DNA of 64,000 nt from Bacillus alkalisoli (GTDB lineage Bacteria > Bacillota > Bacilli > Bacillales > Bacillaceae_I), in NCBI RefSeq assembly GCF_002797415.1, contig NZ_KZ454944.1:581745-645744 (forward strand), read 5' to 3'. This document shows, piece after piece, positions 45,469 to 54,837 of this stretch; position 1 is the first letter of the stretch; each line of letters begins with the position of its first letter. The translations under genes were made by a program, and so were the position numbers. The notes beneath the pieces were generated by a model. It saw only the letters and a list, made by a program, of their open reading frames with translations. It ran no database searches and was not told the DNA's origin.

Positions 45469-45870
45469 ATGGCTATGAGAAATCCATACAAAACATATCA
45501 AGAAAATAGTGTTTCAACGGCATCACCAGGAGATCTAACAATGATGCTCTATAATGGGGCAATTAAAAACATTAAGTTAGCTAAACAAGCGATGACAGAG
45601 AAGAACATCTCAGAAAAACATACACAGCTCATGAAAGCACAAGCAATCATTCGTGAGTTTATGGTAACGTTAAATATGGATGTGGAAATTTCTAAATCAT
45701 TAATGGCAATGTACGATTATATGAACAGAAGACTAGTAGAAGCGAATACTAGTAATAAGGTCGAGATATTAGACGAAGTAGAAGGTTTATTAGTAGAATT
45801 AAGAGATACGTGGAAGCAAGTCATTCAAATAAATCGAGAGCAACAATATGGCCAAGGCGGCAAAGTTTGA
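45469..45870 (+). CDS. fliS: Flagellin chaperone FliS
   Basis: AAAGGG (45455-45460) places the start at ATG 45469 (MAMRNPYKTYQENS); 133 residues, the usual size. A longer ORF beginning at 45370 would lie inside fliD. FliS motifs: NPYKTYQENSVSTASPGDLTMMLYNGAIKNIKLA and LMAMYDYMNRRLVEAN, with a C-terminal LLVELRDTWKQVI. It binds the C-terminal flagellin region and prevents premature polymerisation, delivering flagellin to the export gate. The stop TGA shares an A with the fliT start. Confidence 0.96.
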   Translation: MAMRNPYKTYQENSVSTASPGDLTMMLYNGAIKNIKLAKQAMTEKNISEKHTQLMKAQAIIREFMVTLNMDVEISKSLMAMYDYMNRRLVEANTSNKVEILDEVEGLLVELRDTWKQVIQINREQQYGQGGKV

Positions 45871-46214
45871 TGAACCGGCTTTTAGTTTATCAAAAGGTTA
45901 CAGAAGCGCTTTTTCATCATTTAGAAAAAGAGGATATGCTTGAAGAAGAAAATGTAACAAAATTAAATGATTTTTTAGTAGCAAGAGAAAGACAGTTGAA
46001 GGGGATTGTTCCGCCTTATACAGATGAGGAAAAATCCATTGGTAAAGCAATCATTCCTCTTGATGAAAAAATTAAAGAACTATTGTTAGCTAAAAAAATA
46101 GATTCTAAAAACGAATTAATAAAAATTCAAAAATCGAAGAAAACGACAAAAGGTTATGCTAGCTCTAATCAAAATATAAGTTCTGATGGGATGTATTACG
46201 ATAAGCGAAGCTAG
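45870..46214 (+). CDS. fliT: Putative flagellar chaperone FliT
   Basis: The ATG at 45870 overlaps the fliS stop (TGATG), so 114 residues. It is helical and Glu/Lys-rich (TEALFHHLEKEDMLEEENVTKLNDFLVARERQLKGI), fitting the short FliT/YviH family, a chaperone for the cap protein FliD. Identity rests on position right after fliS, length and helix pattern; sequence conservation in this family is low. The C-terminal 25 residues are Ser/Lys/Thr-rich. An alternative frame start at 45810 inside fliS is unlikely. Confidence 0.82.
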   Translation: MNRLLVYQKVTEALFHHLEKEDMLEEENVTKLNDFLVARERQLKGIVPPYTDEEKSIGKAIIPLDEKIKELLLAKKIDSKNELIKIQKSKKTTKGYASSNQNISSDGMYYDKRS

Positions 46215-46245
46215 CATTTAAAAGCGAGTGAGTTAGGTGATGTAA

Positions 46246-46632
46246 ATGGTAACAATAAAGGAAGAGCAATTTAACGTTATTAAACATTACTATGAGTTAG
46301 TAGAAGTTGTGGAAGAAGCAATGCAATACTTGAGTTCCGACCGGTTTAATGAGGATGGGAAAGTGGAGCAGAAGGTGATACAAGAAAGTTTAATGGCAAT
46401 TGCGAAAATAGCGGAAGCGAATGAACATTTAAAGCGTATCTTCTCAGAAGCTCCTGAAAAAGTGCGAGCATTCAATCAGTTTGAAAGCTTCCTAGACGAG
46501 CTAGATCGCCTAAACGACGTGTTTGATATCTCCTTCCTAAGAAAAGAAACCATCCAACACCACGTCGCTCCTGCTTTTGAAGCGTGGAAAATCGGCGTCG
46601 AAGAGCAACTAATAAAATACATTGTGCACTAA
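46246..46632 (+). CDS. Hypothetical protein downstream of fliT
   Basis: 128 residues, all-helical in pattern (FNVIKHYYELVEVVEEAMQYL, SFLDELDRLNDVFDISFLRK), acidic, with no signal peptide, Cys or membrane segment. I do not recognise the family. It starts 31 bp after fliT behind TTAGGTGA and ends in a strong terminator, so it belongs to the flaG-fliD-fliS-fliT transcript and may be a further chaperone-sized flagellar accessory protein; this is positional inference only. The last third is richer in C-ending codons than the first. Confidence 0.75.
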   Translation: MVTIKEEQFNVIKHYYELVEVVEEAMQYLSSDRFNEDGKVEQKVIQESLMAIAKIAEANEHLKRIFSEAPEKVRAFNQFESFLDELDRLNDVFDISFLRKETIQHHVAPAFEAWKIGVEEQLIKYIVH

Positions 46633-46636
46633 AACG

Positions 46637-46667
46637 AAAACCTCCTGAGAAAATGGGAGGTTTTTTG
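46637..46667 (+). terminator. Terminator of the flaG-fliD-fliS-fliT operon
   Basis: AAAACCTCC pairs with GGAGGTTTT (extended by wobble), followed by T6. Confidence 0.88.
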
Positions 46668-46747
46668 TGTATGTTTTAACTCCTATAGGTGAATATTAAA
46701 TAAGGTGGGCTGTAATAGAAATACAGGTTAGCTTCATAGAAGAAACA

Positions 46748-46933
46748 ATTGATGTGCGCTACAGGTGGGAGACTCCTCGAAAATGCATCCGCATTTTCTT
46801 CGTGCGATGTATCGCTGTCGTAGCCTTCCTTGTCCTGCGGGGAAAGTGCGTCAAGGGAGACCCCACAGGCGCTTGCGCCCAGGAGGCTCCCGAGACCACC
46901 CGCGGAAAGCGAGCACCTGTAGCGCACATCAAT
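46748..46933 (+). repeat. Palindromic interspersed element, copy E
   Basis: Perfect 20-bp arms ATTGATGTGCGCTACAGGTG (46748-46767) and complement (46914-46933). It carries the left insert CGAAAATGCATCC...CCTTGTC; inner hairpin GGCGC-TT-GCGCC; GAGACCCCACA and AGGAGGCTCCCG. The rest of 46668-47226 holds only the hpf promoter. Confidence 0.87.
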
Positions 46934-47060
46934 AGTTAGTACCCTATACTTTTAATAATATAGCAAGTTTTAACCCTACTAAGCATATATTTAATTTACC
47001 CCAATACCCAATATGTTCACGACCTATTCAAAGTTCACAAAAAATTAAAAATTCTTTTAC

Positions 47061-47095
47061 GTTTTGGAAGGAATCATGTAGGGTATTGTAGAAAT
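47061..47095 (+). promoter_or_regulatory. Overlapping sigB and sigH-type promoters of hpf
   Basis: sigB: GTTTTG (47061-47066), 14 bp, GGGTAT (47081-47086). Overlapping sigH-type: AAGGAATCA (47068-47076) and GTAGAAAT (47088-47095). B. subtilis yvyD/hpf is known to respond to both factors. The leader is about 135 nt. Confidence 0.75.
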
Positions 47096-47226
47096 ATGTA
47101 TACATAGCCTTTATAATAAAGGTAAGAAGTAGTTCTCGTCACACACGAGAGAAACTTCGTTATAAGTTACATGCAGGTAGGTTGTGGGCCATTAGACCTA
47201 TCAGTATTCAAAGGAGGAGTTCGTTT

Positions 47227-47775
47227 ATGAAGTACAACGTACGCGGTGAAAACATTGAGGTAACTCCAGCGATCAGAGAGTATGTAGAAACGAAAATTGG
47301 AAAAATTGAGCGCTATTTTGATTCTACAGAAAATGTCGAGTGCAAAGTGAATGTGAAAGTAATTAACAATGACCAAAAAATTGAAGTAACGATTCCAATG
47401 ACTGGGTTAGTACTACGTGCAGAGGAAAGCCACAGTGACTTATATGCAGCGATTGACTTAGTTGTTGATAAATTAGAGCGACAAATTCGTAAACATAAAA
47501 CGAAAGTAAACCGTAAAATGCGCGATAAAGGTACACCTAAATATATGTTTAACGATGCTGTAGAAGCAGTATCAGTAGCGGTGGAAGACGACGAAGACTT
47601 CGATCTAGTTCGTACGAAACGTTACAACCTAAAACCAATGGATAGCGAAGAAGCAATTCTCCAAATGAACATGCTTGGCCATAACTTCTTCGTATTCTTA
47701 AATGCAGCTACAAACGAAACGAATGTTGTGTATAAGCGTCAAGATGGAAAGTATGGATTAATTGAAGCACATTAA
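47227..47775 (+). CDS. hpf: Ribosome hibernation-promoting factor, long form
   Basis: AAAGGAGG (47210-47217) selects ATG 47227 over 47182; 182 residues, as for long HPF. The N-terminal S30AE domain (about 1-100: YNVRGENIEVTPAIREYVETKIGKIERYF, EVTIPMTGLVLRAEE, LYAAIDLVVDKLERQIRKHK) is followed by a linker and a C-terminal dimerisation domain (about 125-182: VRTKRYNLKPMDSEEAILQMNMLGHNFFVFLNA). It dimerises 70S ribosomes into inactive 100S particles in stationary phase or stress. Promoter evidence indicates sigB/sigH control. Confidence 0.96.
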   Translation: MKYNVRGENIEVTPAIREYVETKIGKIERYFDSTENVECKVNVKVINNDQKIEVTIPMTGLVLRAEESHSDLYAAIDLVVDKLERQIRKHKTKVNRKMRDKGTPKYMFNDAVEAVSVAVEDDEDFDLVRTKRYNLKPMDSEEAILQMNMLGHNFFVFLNAATNETNVVYKRQDGKYGLIEAH

Positions 47776-47782
47776 GGTAAAA

Positions 47783-47822
47783 AAAAGCATCGGGTTTCGA
47801 TACGGGAACCCGATGCTTTTCT
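47783..47822 (+). terminator. Terminator of hpf
   Basis: AAAGCATCGGGTT pairs with AACCCGATGCTTT over a 10-nt loop, then TT. Confidence 0.88.
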
Positions 47823-47940
47823 ATGTTTAAAGGCAATATAAACAATAGCTAGGATGGATCATAATCCACTGTTACCCAAAAGAATGCATGGAGAAGTTTT
47901 GAAATGGTAAGGTGAAATCTTGGTTATTATAACCATTAAA

Positions 47941-48069
47941 GTTGCTGTTCGCTGTAGATGTGAACTCCTGCGGGAGAAGTGTGTCAAGGGAGACCCCGCA
48001 GTTGCCATGAGCGACGAGGAGGCTCCCGAGACCACCCGCGGAAAGCGAGCATCTACAGCGAACAGCAAC
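47941..48069 (+). repeat. Palindromic interspersed element, copy F
   Basis: Perfect 20-bp arms GTTGCTGTTCGCTGTAGATG (47941-47960) and complement (48050-48069); minimal 129-bp form. Inner hairpin GTTGC-CATGA-GCGAC uses a G-T pair. It lies between convergent hpf and the chemoreceptor, where no other terminator for the latter is visible. Confidence 0.88.
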
Positions 48070-48103
48070 GGTTAGCACTTTAAAACAAACAACTTAAGAT
48101 AGT

Positions 48104-49879
48104 CTATATTTTAAACTTCCTAACCAACTGATTTAACGTCTCAGCAGATTCAGCTAGGTGAGCAGAATTTTTGGAAATCTCCTCGACCGAGCTATTGGAT
48201 TGTTGAACCGTAGCGGCTGTTTGCTCAATTCCAGCTGCAGATTCCTCTGTAACAGAAGCAATATTCTCTATTAAGATGTTTATTTCCTTTGATGAATCAG
48301 TAACTCTCGACAAGTTACTTGTCATGACTTTTATTTTTTGAGACATCTTATTAATTTCTGTACTAATCTGTACGAATGTCTCTCCTGTTTGTTGAACCGT
48401 GTTCGTTCCATCTTCAACTAATTCAAAACTGTCTCTTAACGATAACGAAATATCTTGAGATTCTTTTTGGATGCCACTAACAATCGATGTAATGTCCACA
48501 AGTGAGCGCGAAACTTCTTCGGCAAGTTTGCGTACTTCTTCGGCAACTACCGCAAATCCTCGGCCACTTTCTCCGGCTCTAGCTGCTTCAATCGCTGCGT
48601 TTAGTGCGAGCAAGTTTGTTTGAGAAGCAATGCCTTGAATCACTTCTACTAAAGAAGAAATTTCCTTCGACTGCTTTTCTAACCCCTCAATTTTATAAAC
48701 GGATTGTTGTACATTTGTAAAAATTTGCTTCATTTCGTGAACGGAACGATCCATTAGTTTACTTCCAGCCTCAGTGCTAGTTAATACAGAATTTGACGTT
48801 TGTAATACCTCGATTCCGTGTTCATTTGTTTCTTCGATAGAATGAACGAAATCTTCCATCTGTACATTTACGTCTGATGCGGAGTTTGCTTGTTGGTCGG
48901 CGCCAGCAGACAGCTGTTGCATCGTTGCCGCAATTTGCTCTCCACCAGATTGTACTTCACTAGAAGACTGCATTAGTTCCTCACTTTGGTTGGATACGGT
49001 ATCGGATACTTGTTGAATTTCTGCAACCATATGAGATAGCCGCTCTTTCATGCCGTTAATGGCAACACTTAATTGACCGATTTCATCTTTGCTACTATAA
49101 GCAAGATTATCGTGACTTAAATCTCCATCTGAAATGAAGTTAGCTTGTTCTACAACTTTTGTTAAATTCGTTCTAATTAATCTATTAATGATTAGGATAA
49201 TTGAAACTCCAATAGTAATCGTAACGATAAATGCAATGATAAGAACGAGTGAACTATATGCCAGTTGAGCAAAAGTGTTTTCCGTTGCTGCTTGCCTCTC
49301 TTCCTCCAACATGCCACGTAGTTCATATAAAGTTGAAATATACTCAATACGTAAAACGTCAAATTGACGAAGCGTTGTCATGACGATGTGCTCATCATTT
49401 TGATCTACAAATGGAACGAGCATGTCGAAAAACAGCGTGTTTAATCTCTCGTCGATTAATAATAATCTGGAAAAAAGTTCTTTTTCTTGATCTGTACTCA
49501 TGAATGGTTCTAGGTATTCTTCGAATGAGTCTAGCTTATCCGCGTTTTCCTCGAATTGTTGTAACACTTGTTCCTCTGGTGAAAATTGATAGTCATATCC
49601 TTGGATAGATTTAGCGCGGAAAATAGAACCCATCTCAGTTAGCCTAATTGACTCTTCGCTACGGTTGTCCATTTCCGTTACATTGCTATGAATTTTGGCT
49701 AGTTGGATAAATACTATACATGCGGTAATGATGAATAACGTAGAAATAATCCCCATTACAACTAAATACTTACTGCCTACCCTTAAGTTAGTCCACCAAT
49801 TACTTTTTGTAGTACTTTTAAGTGTGCTATGTTTGTTTGGTTGTTGCTGTTTTACAACACCTTTTAGAAAATTGCTCAT
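48104..49879 (-). CDS. Methyl-accepting chemotaxis protein
   Basis: A TTG at 49921 opens the frame, but the sigD -10 (49927-49934) puts transcription start near 49920. GGGGG (49895-49891) precedes ATG 49879, giving 591 residues. Topology: cytoplasmic tail, TM1 ([21 protein letters not shown]), an all-helical ligand region of about 150 residues resembling a four-helix bundle, TM2 ([22 protein letters not shown]), HAMP, then the methyl-accepting domain. The last contains the hairpin tip [44 protein letters not shown]. The ligand is unknown. The sigD promoter links it to the flagellar regulon. Confidence 0.95.
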   Translation of the reverse strand: MSNFLKGVVKQQQPNKHSTLKSTTKSNWWTNLRVGSKYLVVMGIISTLFIITACIVFIQLAKIHSNVTEMDNRSEESIRLTEMGSIFRAKSIQGYDYQFSPEEQVLQQFEENADKLDSFEEYLEPFMSTDQEKELFSRLLLIDERLNTLFFDMLVPFVDQNDEHIVMTTLRQFDVLRIEYISTLYELRGMLEEERQAATENTFAQLAYSSLVLIIAFIVTITIGVSIILIINRLIRTNLTKVVEQANFISDGDLSHDNLAYSSKDEIGQLSVAINGMKERLSHMVAEIQQVSDTVSNQSEELMQSSSEVQSGGEQIAATMQQLSAGADQQANSASDVNVQMEDFVHSIEETNEHGIEVLQTSNSVLTSTEAGSKLMDRSVHEMKQIFTNVQQSVYKIEGLEKQSKEISSLVEVIQGIASQTNLLALNAAIEAARAGESGRGFAVVAEEVRKLAEEVSRSLVDITSIVSGIQKESQDISLSLRDSFELVEDGTNTVQQTGETFVQISTEINKMSQKIKVMTSNLSRVTDSSKEINILIENIASVTEESAAGIEQTAATVQQSNSSVEEISKNSAHLAESAETLNQLVRKFKI

Positions 49880-49926
49880 GTTTATAATAGCCCCCTGCTG
49901 TTCAATAAAAATATCAGACAAAAACT

Positions 49927-49953
49927 ATATCGGCGTAGTAAATTAATTATTAA
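49927..49953 (-). promoter_or_regulatory. sigD promoter of the chemoreceptor gene
   Basis: On the minus strand TTAA (49953-49950), 15 bp, GCCGATAT (49934-49927), a perfect -10. It argues against the upstream TTG start. Confidence 0.8.
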
Positions 49954-49987
49954 TACAAAAGACCAAATAATTCGACAAACTTCGGGT

Positions 49988-50041
49988 GGTGCCTGGCACT
50001 TGTAATCGTTTTGTAATACATTTCGACAAGTGCCTGGCACC
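49988..50041. repeat. GGTGCCTGGCAC inverted repeat
   Basis: GGTGCCTGGCACTTGT (49988-50003) and its perfect complement ACAAGTGCCTGGCACC (50026-50041), 22-nt loop. Each arm also contains the inner palindrome GTGCC-TGGCAC. Confidence 0.7.
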
Positions 50042-50224
50042 AGTAACAATCTTGTAACAAAGTTGTCCCGTTAGCGGATAAGTGTTAAAATGATAAAATA
50101 GTAAAAATACATAAAAATCTTGAAAATAAAAGGAACTTTCCTTTTTATATGGAACTTATTTATTAAACAATTCTTAATTAAAGGCTATGTTAAAGGTTAG
50201 TGTTGATTTTCATACCTTTCTAGC

Positions 50225-50377
50225 GGTTGATTTCCGCGCAAGTCGTAGACTCCTCGAAAATGCTATCGCATTTTCTTCGTGCGATGCACAGCTCCCGTAG
50301 CATTCCTTGTCCTGCGGGAGAAGCGAGGAGGCTCCCGGCCCGCCCGCGGAAAGCGAAGACTTGCGCGGAAATCAAGA
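50225..50377 (+). repeat. Palindromic interspersed element, copy G
   Basis: 18-bp perfect arms TTGATTTCCGCGCAAGTC (50227-50244) and complement (50358-50375). It has the left insert (CGAAAATGC...CCTTGTC) but lacks the inner GACCCC/hairpin segment: CTGCGGGAGAAGCGAGGAGGCTCCCGG joins directly, a deletion form. Confidence 0.85.
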
Positions 50378-50425
50378 GCGGTCTTTAACAGAGCCTAATT
50401 AAAAGATAAAAAGAGGGGCGTTCAT

Positions 50426-52936
50426 ATGCTAGGGTTATTAAATAAAGTATTTGATCCGAACAAACGTCAGCTAAAGAAAGCAGAGAAGTTAGCTGACCAA
50501 ATAGATTCATTAGCTTCTGATATGGAAAAATTATCAGATGACCAGCTAAAAGCGAAAACAGCTGAATTTCAGGAGCGTTTTCAAAAAGGGGAAGACGTTG
50601 ATAGCATGCTTGTGGAAGCATTCGCTGTAGTACGTGAAGCATCTCGCCGTGTGCTTGGTTTATATCCGTACAAAGTGCAGTTAATGGGGGGCGTGTCCCT
50701 TCACGAAGGTAACATTTCCGAGATGAAAACAGGGGAAGGTAAAACGTTAACAGCGACACTTCCTGTTTATTTAAATGCGATTACTGGTAAAGGCGTACAC
50801 GTTGTTACAGTCAACGAATACCTAGCAAATCGTGACGCAGAGGAAATGGGCAAGCTATACAACTTCCTCGGCCTTACAGTTGGTTTAAATTTAAACGCAT
50901 TATCCCGTGAAGAAAAAATAGAAGCTTACAAAGCCGACATTACATACGGTACGAACAACGAGTTCGGATTCGATTACTTACGTGATAACATGGTGCTTTA
51001 CAAAGAGCAAATGGTTCAGCGTCCGTTATATTTTGCTGTAATTGATGAGGTTGACTCCATTTTAATCGATGAAGCGCGTACACCGTTAATTATTTCTGGA
51101 AGTGCGAAAAAATCTGCATCCCTCTACGTTCAAGCGAACGGGTTCGTACGTCACATGAAACGTGACGAAGATTACACGTACGATGAAAAAACAAAAGGTG
51201 TTCAGCTAACAGAAGAAGGTATTACAAAAGCGGAAAAAGCGTTCAACATTGAAAATCTATTCGATATTACTCATGTTGCGTTAAACCACCATATTAACCA
51301 AGCTCTACGTGCACACGTTACGATGCACAATGACGTGGATTACGTTGTGGAAGACGGCGAGATCGTTATCGTTGACCAATTTACAGGCCGTTTAATGAAA
51401 GGTCGTCGCTACTCGGATGGACTTCATCAAGCAATCGAAGCAAAAGAAGGCTTAGAAATTCAAAACGAGAGTATGACACTTGCAACGATTACGTTCCAGA
51501 ACTACTTCCGTATGTATGAAAAATTAGCTGGTATGACTGGTACAGCTAAAACAGAGGAAGAAGAGTTCCGCAACATTTACAACATGAACGTTATTGTTAT
51601 CCCAACAAACGTGCCAGTTGCCCGTGATGATCGTGCCGATTTAATTTACAGTACAATTGAAGGTAAATTTAACGCGGTTGCAAACGACATTGCCGAGCGT
51701 AACAAAAACGGCCAACCAGTATTAGTCGGTACAGTTGCAATCGAAACATCTGAATATATTTCTCGCTTATTAACAAAGCGCGGAATTAAACATAATGTAT
51801 TAAATGCGAAAAACCACGAACGTGAGGCTGACATTATTTTAGATGCAGGTCAAAAAGGTGCGGTTACGATCGCAACAAATATGGCCGGTCGTGGTACAGA
51901 TATTAAGCTTGGCGAAGGTGTAAAAGAAGCAGGTGGACTTGCTGTTATCGGTACAGAGCGCCATGAATCTCGCCGTATTGATAATCAGCTACGTGGACGT
52001 TCTGGTCGTCAAGGTGACCCAGGGGTAACGCAGTTCTACTTATCAATGGAAGATGAACTAATGCGCCGATTTGGCTCTGATAATATGAAGGCGATGATGG
52101 AACGACTTGGAATGGCGGATGACCAACCAATCCAAAGTAAAATGGTTTCCAAAGCAGTAGAATCTGCGCAAAAACGTGTGGAAGGTAACAACTATGACGC
52201 ACGTAAGCAACTTTTACAATATGACGATGTGTTACGTCAACAACGTGAAGTTATTTACAAGCAACGTCTAGAAGTATTAACTTCAGAAAACTTACGCCAT
52301 ATTGTTGAGCGTATGTTGAAATCTACAGTGGAGCGCAATGTTGCTCTTTACACACCAAAAGCAGAAGTTCCGGAAGATTGGAACTTACAAGGTATCATTG
52401 ACTACCTAGATGCGAACGTTCTTTTTGAAGGCGATGTTACGTTAAACGACTTACGTGGTAAAGAGCCAGAAGAAATGTCTGAGATTATTTATAAAAAAGT
52501 AATCGACCGTTACAACGAAAAAGAACTAGAGCTTGCGCCAGAACAAATGCGTGAGTTTGAAAAAGTAGTTGTACTTCGTGCAGTAGATTCGAAGTGGATG
52601 GACCATATTGACGCAATGGATCAGCTCCGACAAGGTATCCATTTACGTGCTTACGGTCAAATTGACCCGCTACGTGAATACCAATTCGAAGGTTTCGCGA
52701 TGTTTGAAAGCATGATTTCTGCGATAGAAGAAGATGTAACGAAGCTTACCATGAAAGCGCAAATTCGTAATAACTTAGAGCGCCAAGAAGTTGCCAAAGG
52801 GCAAGCAGTTCGTCCTGCTGAAGCTGGCGAAGAAGCACCGAAAAAACGCCCAACGAAAAAAGCAATCGACGTAGGACGTAACGAACCATGTATCTGCGGA
52901 AGCGGCAAAAAATTCAAACAATGCTGTGGAAGATAA
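50426..52936 (+). CDS. secA: Preprotein translocase ATPase SecA
   Basis: 836 residues, typical for Bacillus SecA. Walker A region [22 protein letters not shown]-type motif [21 protein letters not shown], the preprotein cross-linking region, helicase motif [13 protein letters not shown] with [22 protein letters not shown], and the C-terminal zinc motif [15 protein letters not shown]. It drives export through SecYEG, including the many secreted proteins encoded here. ATG 50426 follows AGAGGGGCG. Element copy G ends about 50 bp upstream, so the promoter is likely upstream of or within that repeat. Confidence 0.98.
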   Translation: MLGLLNKVFDPNKRQLKKAEKLADQIDSLASDMEKLSDDQLKAKTAEFQERFQKGEDVDSMLVEAFAVVREASRRVLGLYPYKVQLMGGVSLHEGNISEMKTGEGKTLTATLPVYLNAITGKGVHVVTVNEYLANRDAEEMGKLYNFLGLTVGLNLNALSREEKIEAYKADITYGTNNEFGFDYLRDNMVLYKEQMVQRPLYFAVIDEVDSILIDEARTPLIISGSAKKSASLYVQANGFVRHMKRDEDYTYDEKTKGVQLTEEGITKAEKAFNIENLFDITHVALNHHINQALRAHVTMHNDVDYVVEDGEIVIVDQFTGRLMKGRRYSDGLHQAIEAKEGLEIQNESMTLATITFQNYFRMYEKLAGMTGTAKTEEEEFRNIYNMNVIVIPTNVPVARDDRADLIYSTIEGKFNAVANDIAERNKNGQPVLVGTVAIETSEYISRLLTKRGIKHNVLNAKNHEREADIILDAGQKGAVTIATNMAGRGTDIKLGEGVKEAGGLAVIGTERHESRRIDNQLRGRSGRQGDPGVTQFYLSMEDELMRRFGSDNMKAMMERLGMADDQPIQSKMVSKAVESAQKRVEGNNYDARKQLLQYDDVLRQQREVIYKQRLEVLTSENLRHIVERMLKSTVERNVALYTPKAEVPEDWNLQGIIDYLDANVLFEGDVTLNDLRGKEPEEMSEIIYKKVIDRYNEKELELAPEQMREFEKVVVLRAVDSKWMDHIDAMDQLRQGIHLRAYGQIDPLREYQFEGFAMFESMISAIEEDVTKLTMKAQIRNNLERQEVAKGQAVRPAEAGEEAPKKRPTKKAIDVGRNEPCICGSGKKFKQCCGR

Positions 52937-52978
52937 CGACTATCTTTTATACAATAAGTAAAAGATAATCATAAAAAC

Positions 52979-53006
52979 GGTGGGGCACAAGCGGCCTCAC
53001 CTTTTT
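52979..53006 (+). terminator. Terminator of secA
   Basis: GGTGGGGC pairs with GCCTCACC (one wobble), followed by T5. Confidence 0.8.
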
Positions 53007-53054
53007 AACTGAATTTATTTCTTATGTCTATTGTATTTTAATGATACCTATCTA

Positions 53055-53186
53055 GCTGTTGATTGGAGACCAAATCGTAGACTCCTGCGGGAGAAGCGGG
53101 GAGCGGGAGACCCCGCAGTCGCGGATGCGACGAGGAGGCTCCCGGCCCGCCCGCGGAAAGCGGAGATTTGGGCTCCAATCAACAGC
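53055..53186 (+). repeat. Palindromic interspersed element, copy H
   Basis: Arms GCTGTTGATTGGAGACCAAAT (53055-53075) and near-complement (53165-53186), 21 of 22 pairs. The core has no inserts: GACTCCTGCGGGAGAAGCGG, GGGAGACCCCGCAG, inner hairpin GTCGC-GGAT-GCGAC, GAGGAGGCTCCCGG. Confidence 0.88.
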
Positions 53187-53233
53187 GGTATTTATAAATA
53201 ATATGTAAATAGATTATATAAGGTGGAATAAAA

Positions 53234-54332
53234 ATGGAACTAGCAGAAATTCGCAATGAATTAGAAAAATTGGCCAAACAATTAAACAATTTTAGGGGGT
53301 CTCTTTGACTTAGAAGTAAAAGAGAAACGTATCGCAGAGCTTGACGAAATGATGAGTCACCCTGAATTTTGGAACGACCAAAACGCAGCCCAAACTGTCA
53401 TTAACGAAACAAACGCACTAAAAGGACAAATACACCAATTTTACGACCTAAACGAAAGTCATGAAAACTTAGACTTAACATTTGAACTTGTGAAAGAAGA
53501 AAAAGACGATGAATTACAGGCTGAACTAGAGTCGGAATTAAAAGAATTAACTTCCCAATTCAACGACTTTGAGCTACAAATGTTATTAAGCGAGCCATAC
53601 GATAAAAACAATGCCCTATTAGAGTTGCACCCTGGAGCAGGTGGTACGGAGTCTCAAGACTGGGGTTCTATGCTACTTCGTATGTACACGCGCTGGGCCG
53701 AGAAAAAAGGGTTCAAAGTGGAAACACTTGATTACTTACCAGGTGATGAAGCGGGGATTAAAAGTGTAACGCTATTAATAAAAGGTCATAACGCTTATGG
53801 TTATCTGAAAGCAGAAAAAGGCGTTCACCGACTAGTTCGTATTTCTCCATTCGACTCATCGGGCCGCCGCCATACTTCTTTTGTGTCATGTGATATTATG
53901 CCTGAGTTCAATGATGAAATTGAAATTGATATTCGTACGGAAGATTTAAAAGTTGATACGTATCGTGCAAGTGGTGCTGGTGGTCAGCATATAAACACAA
54001 CTGACTCCGCTGTACGTATCACGCATTTACCTACAAATGTCGTTGTAACATGTCAAACAGAGCGTTCTCAAATTAAAAACCGTGATCGTGCGATGAAAAT
54101 GTTACAAGCGAAATTGTATCAAAAAAAATTAGAAGAACAACAAGCTGAGCTTGACGAAATTCGTGGCGAGCAAAAGGACATTGGCTGGGGAAGCCAAATT
54201 CGCTCTTACGTTTTCCACCCATACTCGATGGTTAAAGATCACCGCACAAACACGGAGATTGGAAACGTTCATGCGGTAATGGATGGCGAGTTAGATTCGT
54301 TCATTGATGCATATTTACGTTCGAAAATTTAA
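53234..54332 (+). CDS. prfB: Peptide chain release factor 2 (programmed +1 frameshift)
   Basis: ATG 53234 (after AGGTGG) reads 24 codons to an in-frame TGA at 53306-53308, inside AGGGGGTCTCTTTGAC, the classic prfB site: an internal Shine-Dalgarno AGGGGG, CTT slip codon and TGA. Skipping T at 53306 continues with GAC (53307) to 54332. The join 53234-53305, 53307-54332 gives 365 residues. RF2 features: the SPF anticodon-like motif in [15 protein letters not shown] and GGQ in [17 protein letters not shown]2 ends translation at UGA and UAA, and autoregulates through this site. Confidence 0.97.
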
Positions 54333-54347
54333 TATTTTTGATTTGTT

Positions 54348-54382
54348 ACCAGTGATTTTCGCGGAAAATCACTGGTTTTTTA
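54348..54382 (+). terminator. Terminator of prfB
   Basis: ACCAGTGATTTTC pairs with GAAAATCACTGGT over GCG, then T6. Confidence 0.92.
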
Positions 54383-54451
54383 ATGAAGTGCGAAGGTGTT
54401 GTATCATAATGATGGTTTTTGGAAGTGGAAACGACTACCTTCATTTGTTTT

Positions 54452-54615
54452 ATCGGCGAAAATCGAGGGTTAATCGGCGAAGATGAGCATCTTTTCGGCG
54501 AAAATCATGATTCAATCGGCGAAAGCTGATGTCCAATCAGCGAAAAGAAATTAATATCGGCGATTACAACTGTATATCGGCGAAAATTAAATTTATCAGC
54601 CAAAGTAAACATGAT
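54452..54615 (+). repeat. 21-bp degenerate tandem array 3 (ATCGGCGAAAAT type)
   Basis: Eight units beginning ATCGGCGAAAAT or close variants start at 54452, 54473, 54494, 54515, 54536, 54556, 54576 and 54595. Lengths are 21, 21, 21, 21, 20, 20 and 19 bp. Only the first 9-12 bases of each unit are conserved. It lies in the 505-bp gap between prfB and yvjA; nothing else is recognisable in 54616-54820. Confidence 0.8.
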
Positions 54616-54837
54616 TCGTACACTAAAACCAAAACCAACATAGTAAAAGCAATCACATAGCCATAGCACCCTGTAATAATTCCCCCCCATATAACAAATG
54701 CTATGAAAAATATACATCAGGTAAATTTAACACTTCACCACGTTACATTATCAATATTTACACGCACCATGCACCGTGCTATACTTTTTCTGTTTGTGAT
54801 AAAATTCGACAATCTACATTGTCTGGGGGAATAGAAA

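Noticed and set aside
53234-53308. Early stop suggesting a prfB pseudogene
   Set aside because: The stop lies in the canonical AGGGGG...CTTTGAC frameshift site, so the gene is intact.
54452-54615. CRISPR array
   Set aside because: Conserved parts are only 9-12 bp, unit length is about 21 bp, units are degenerate, and no cas genes are present; the same applies to 27359-27629.
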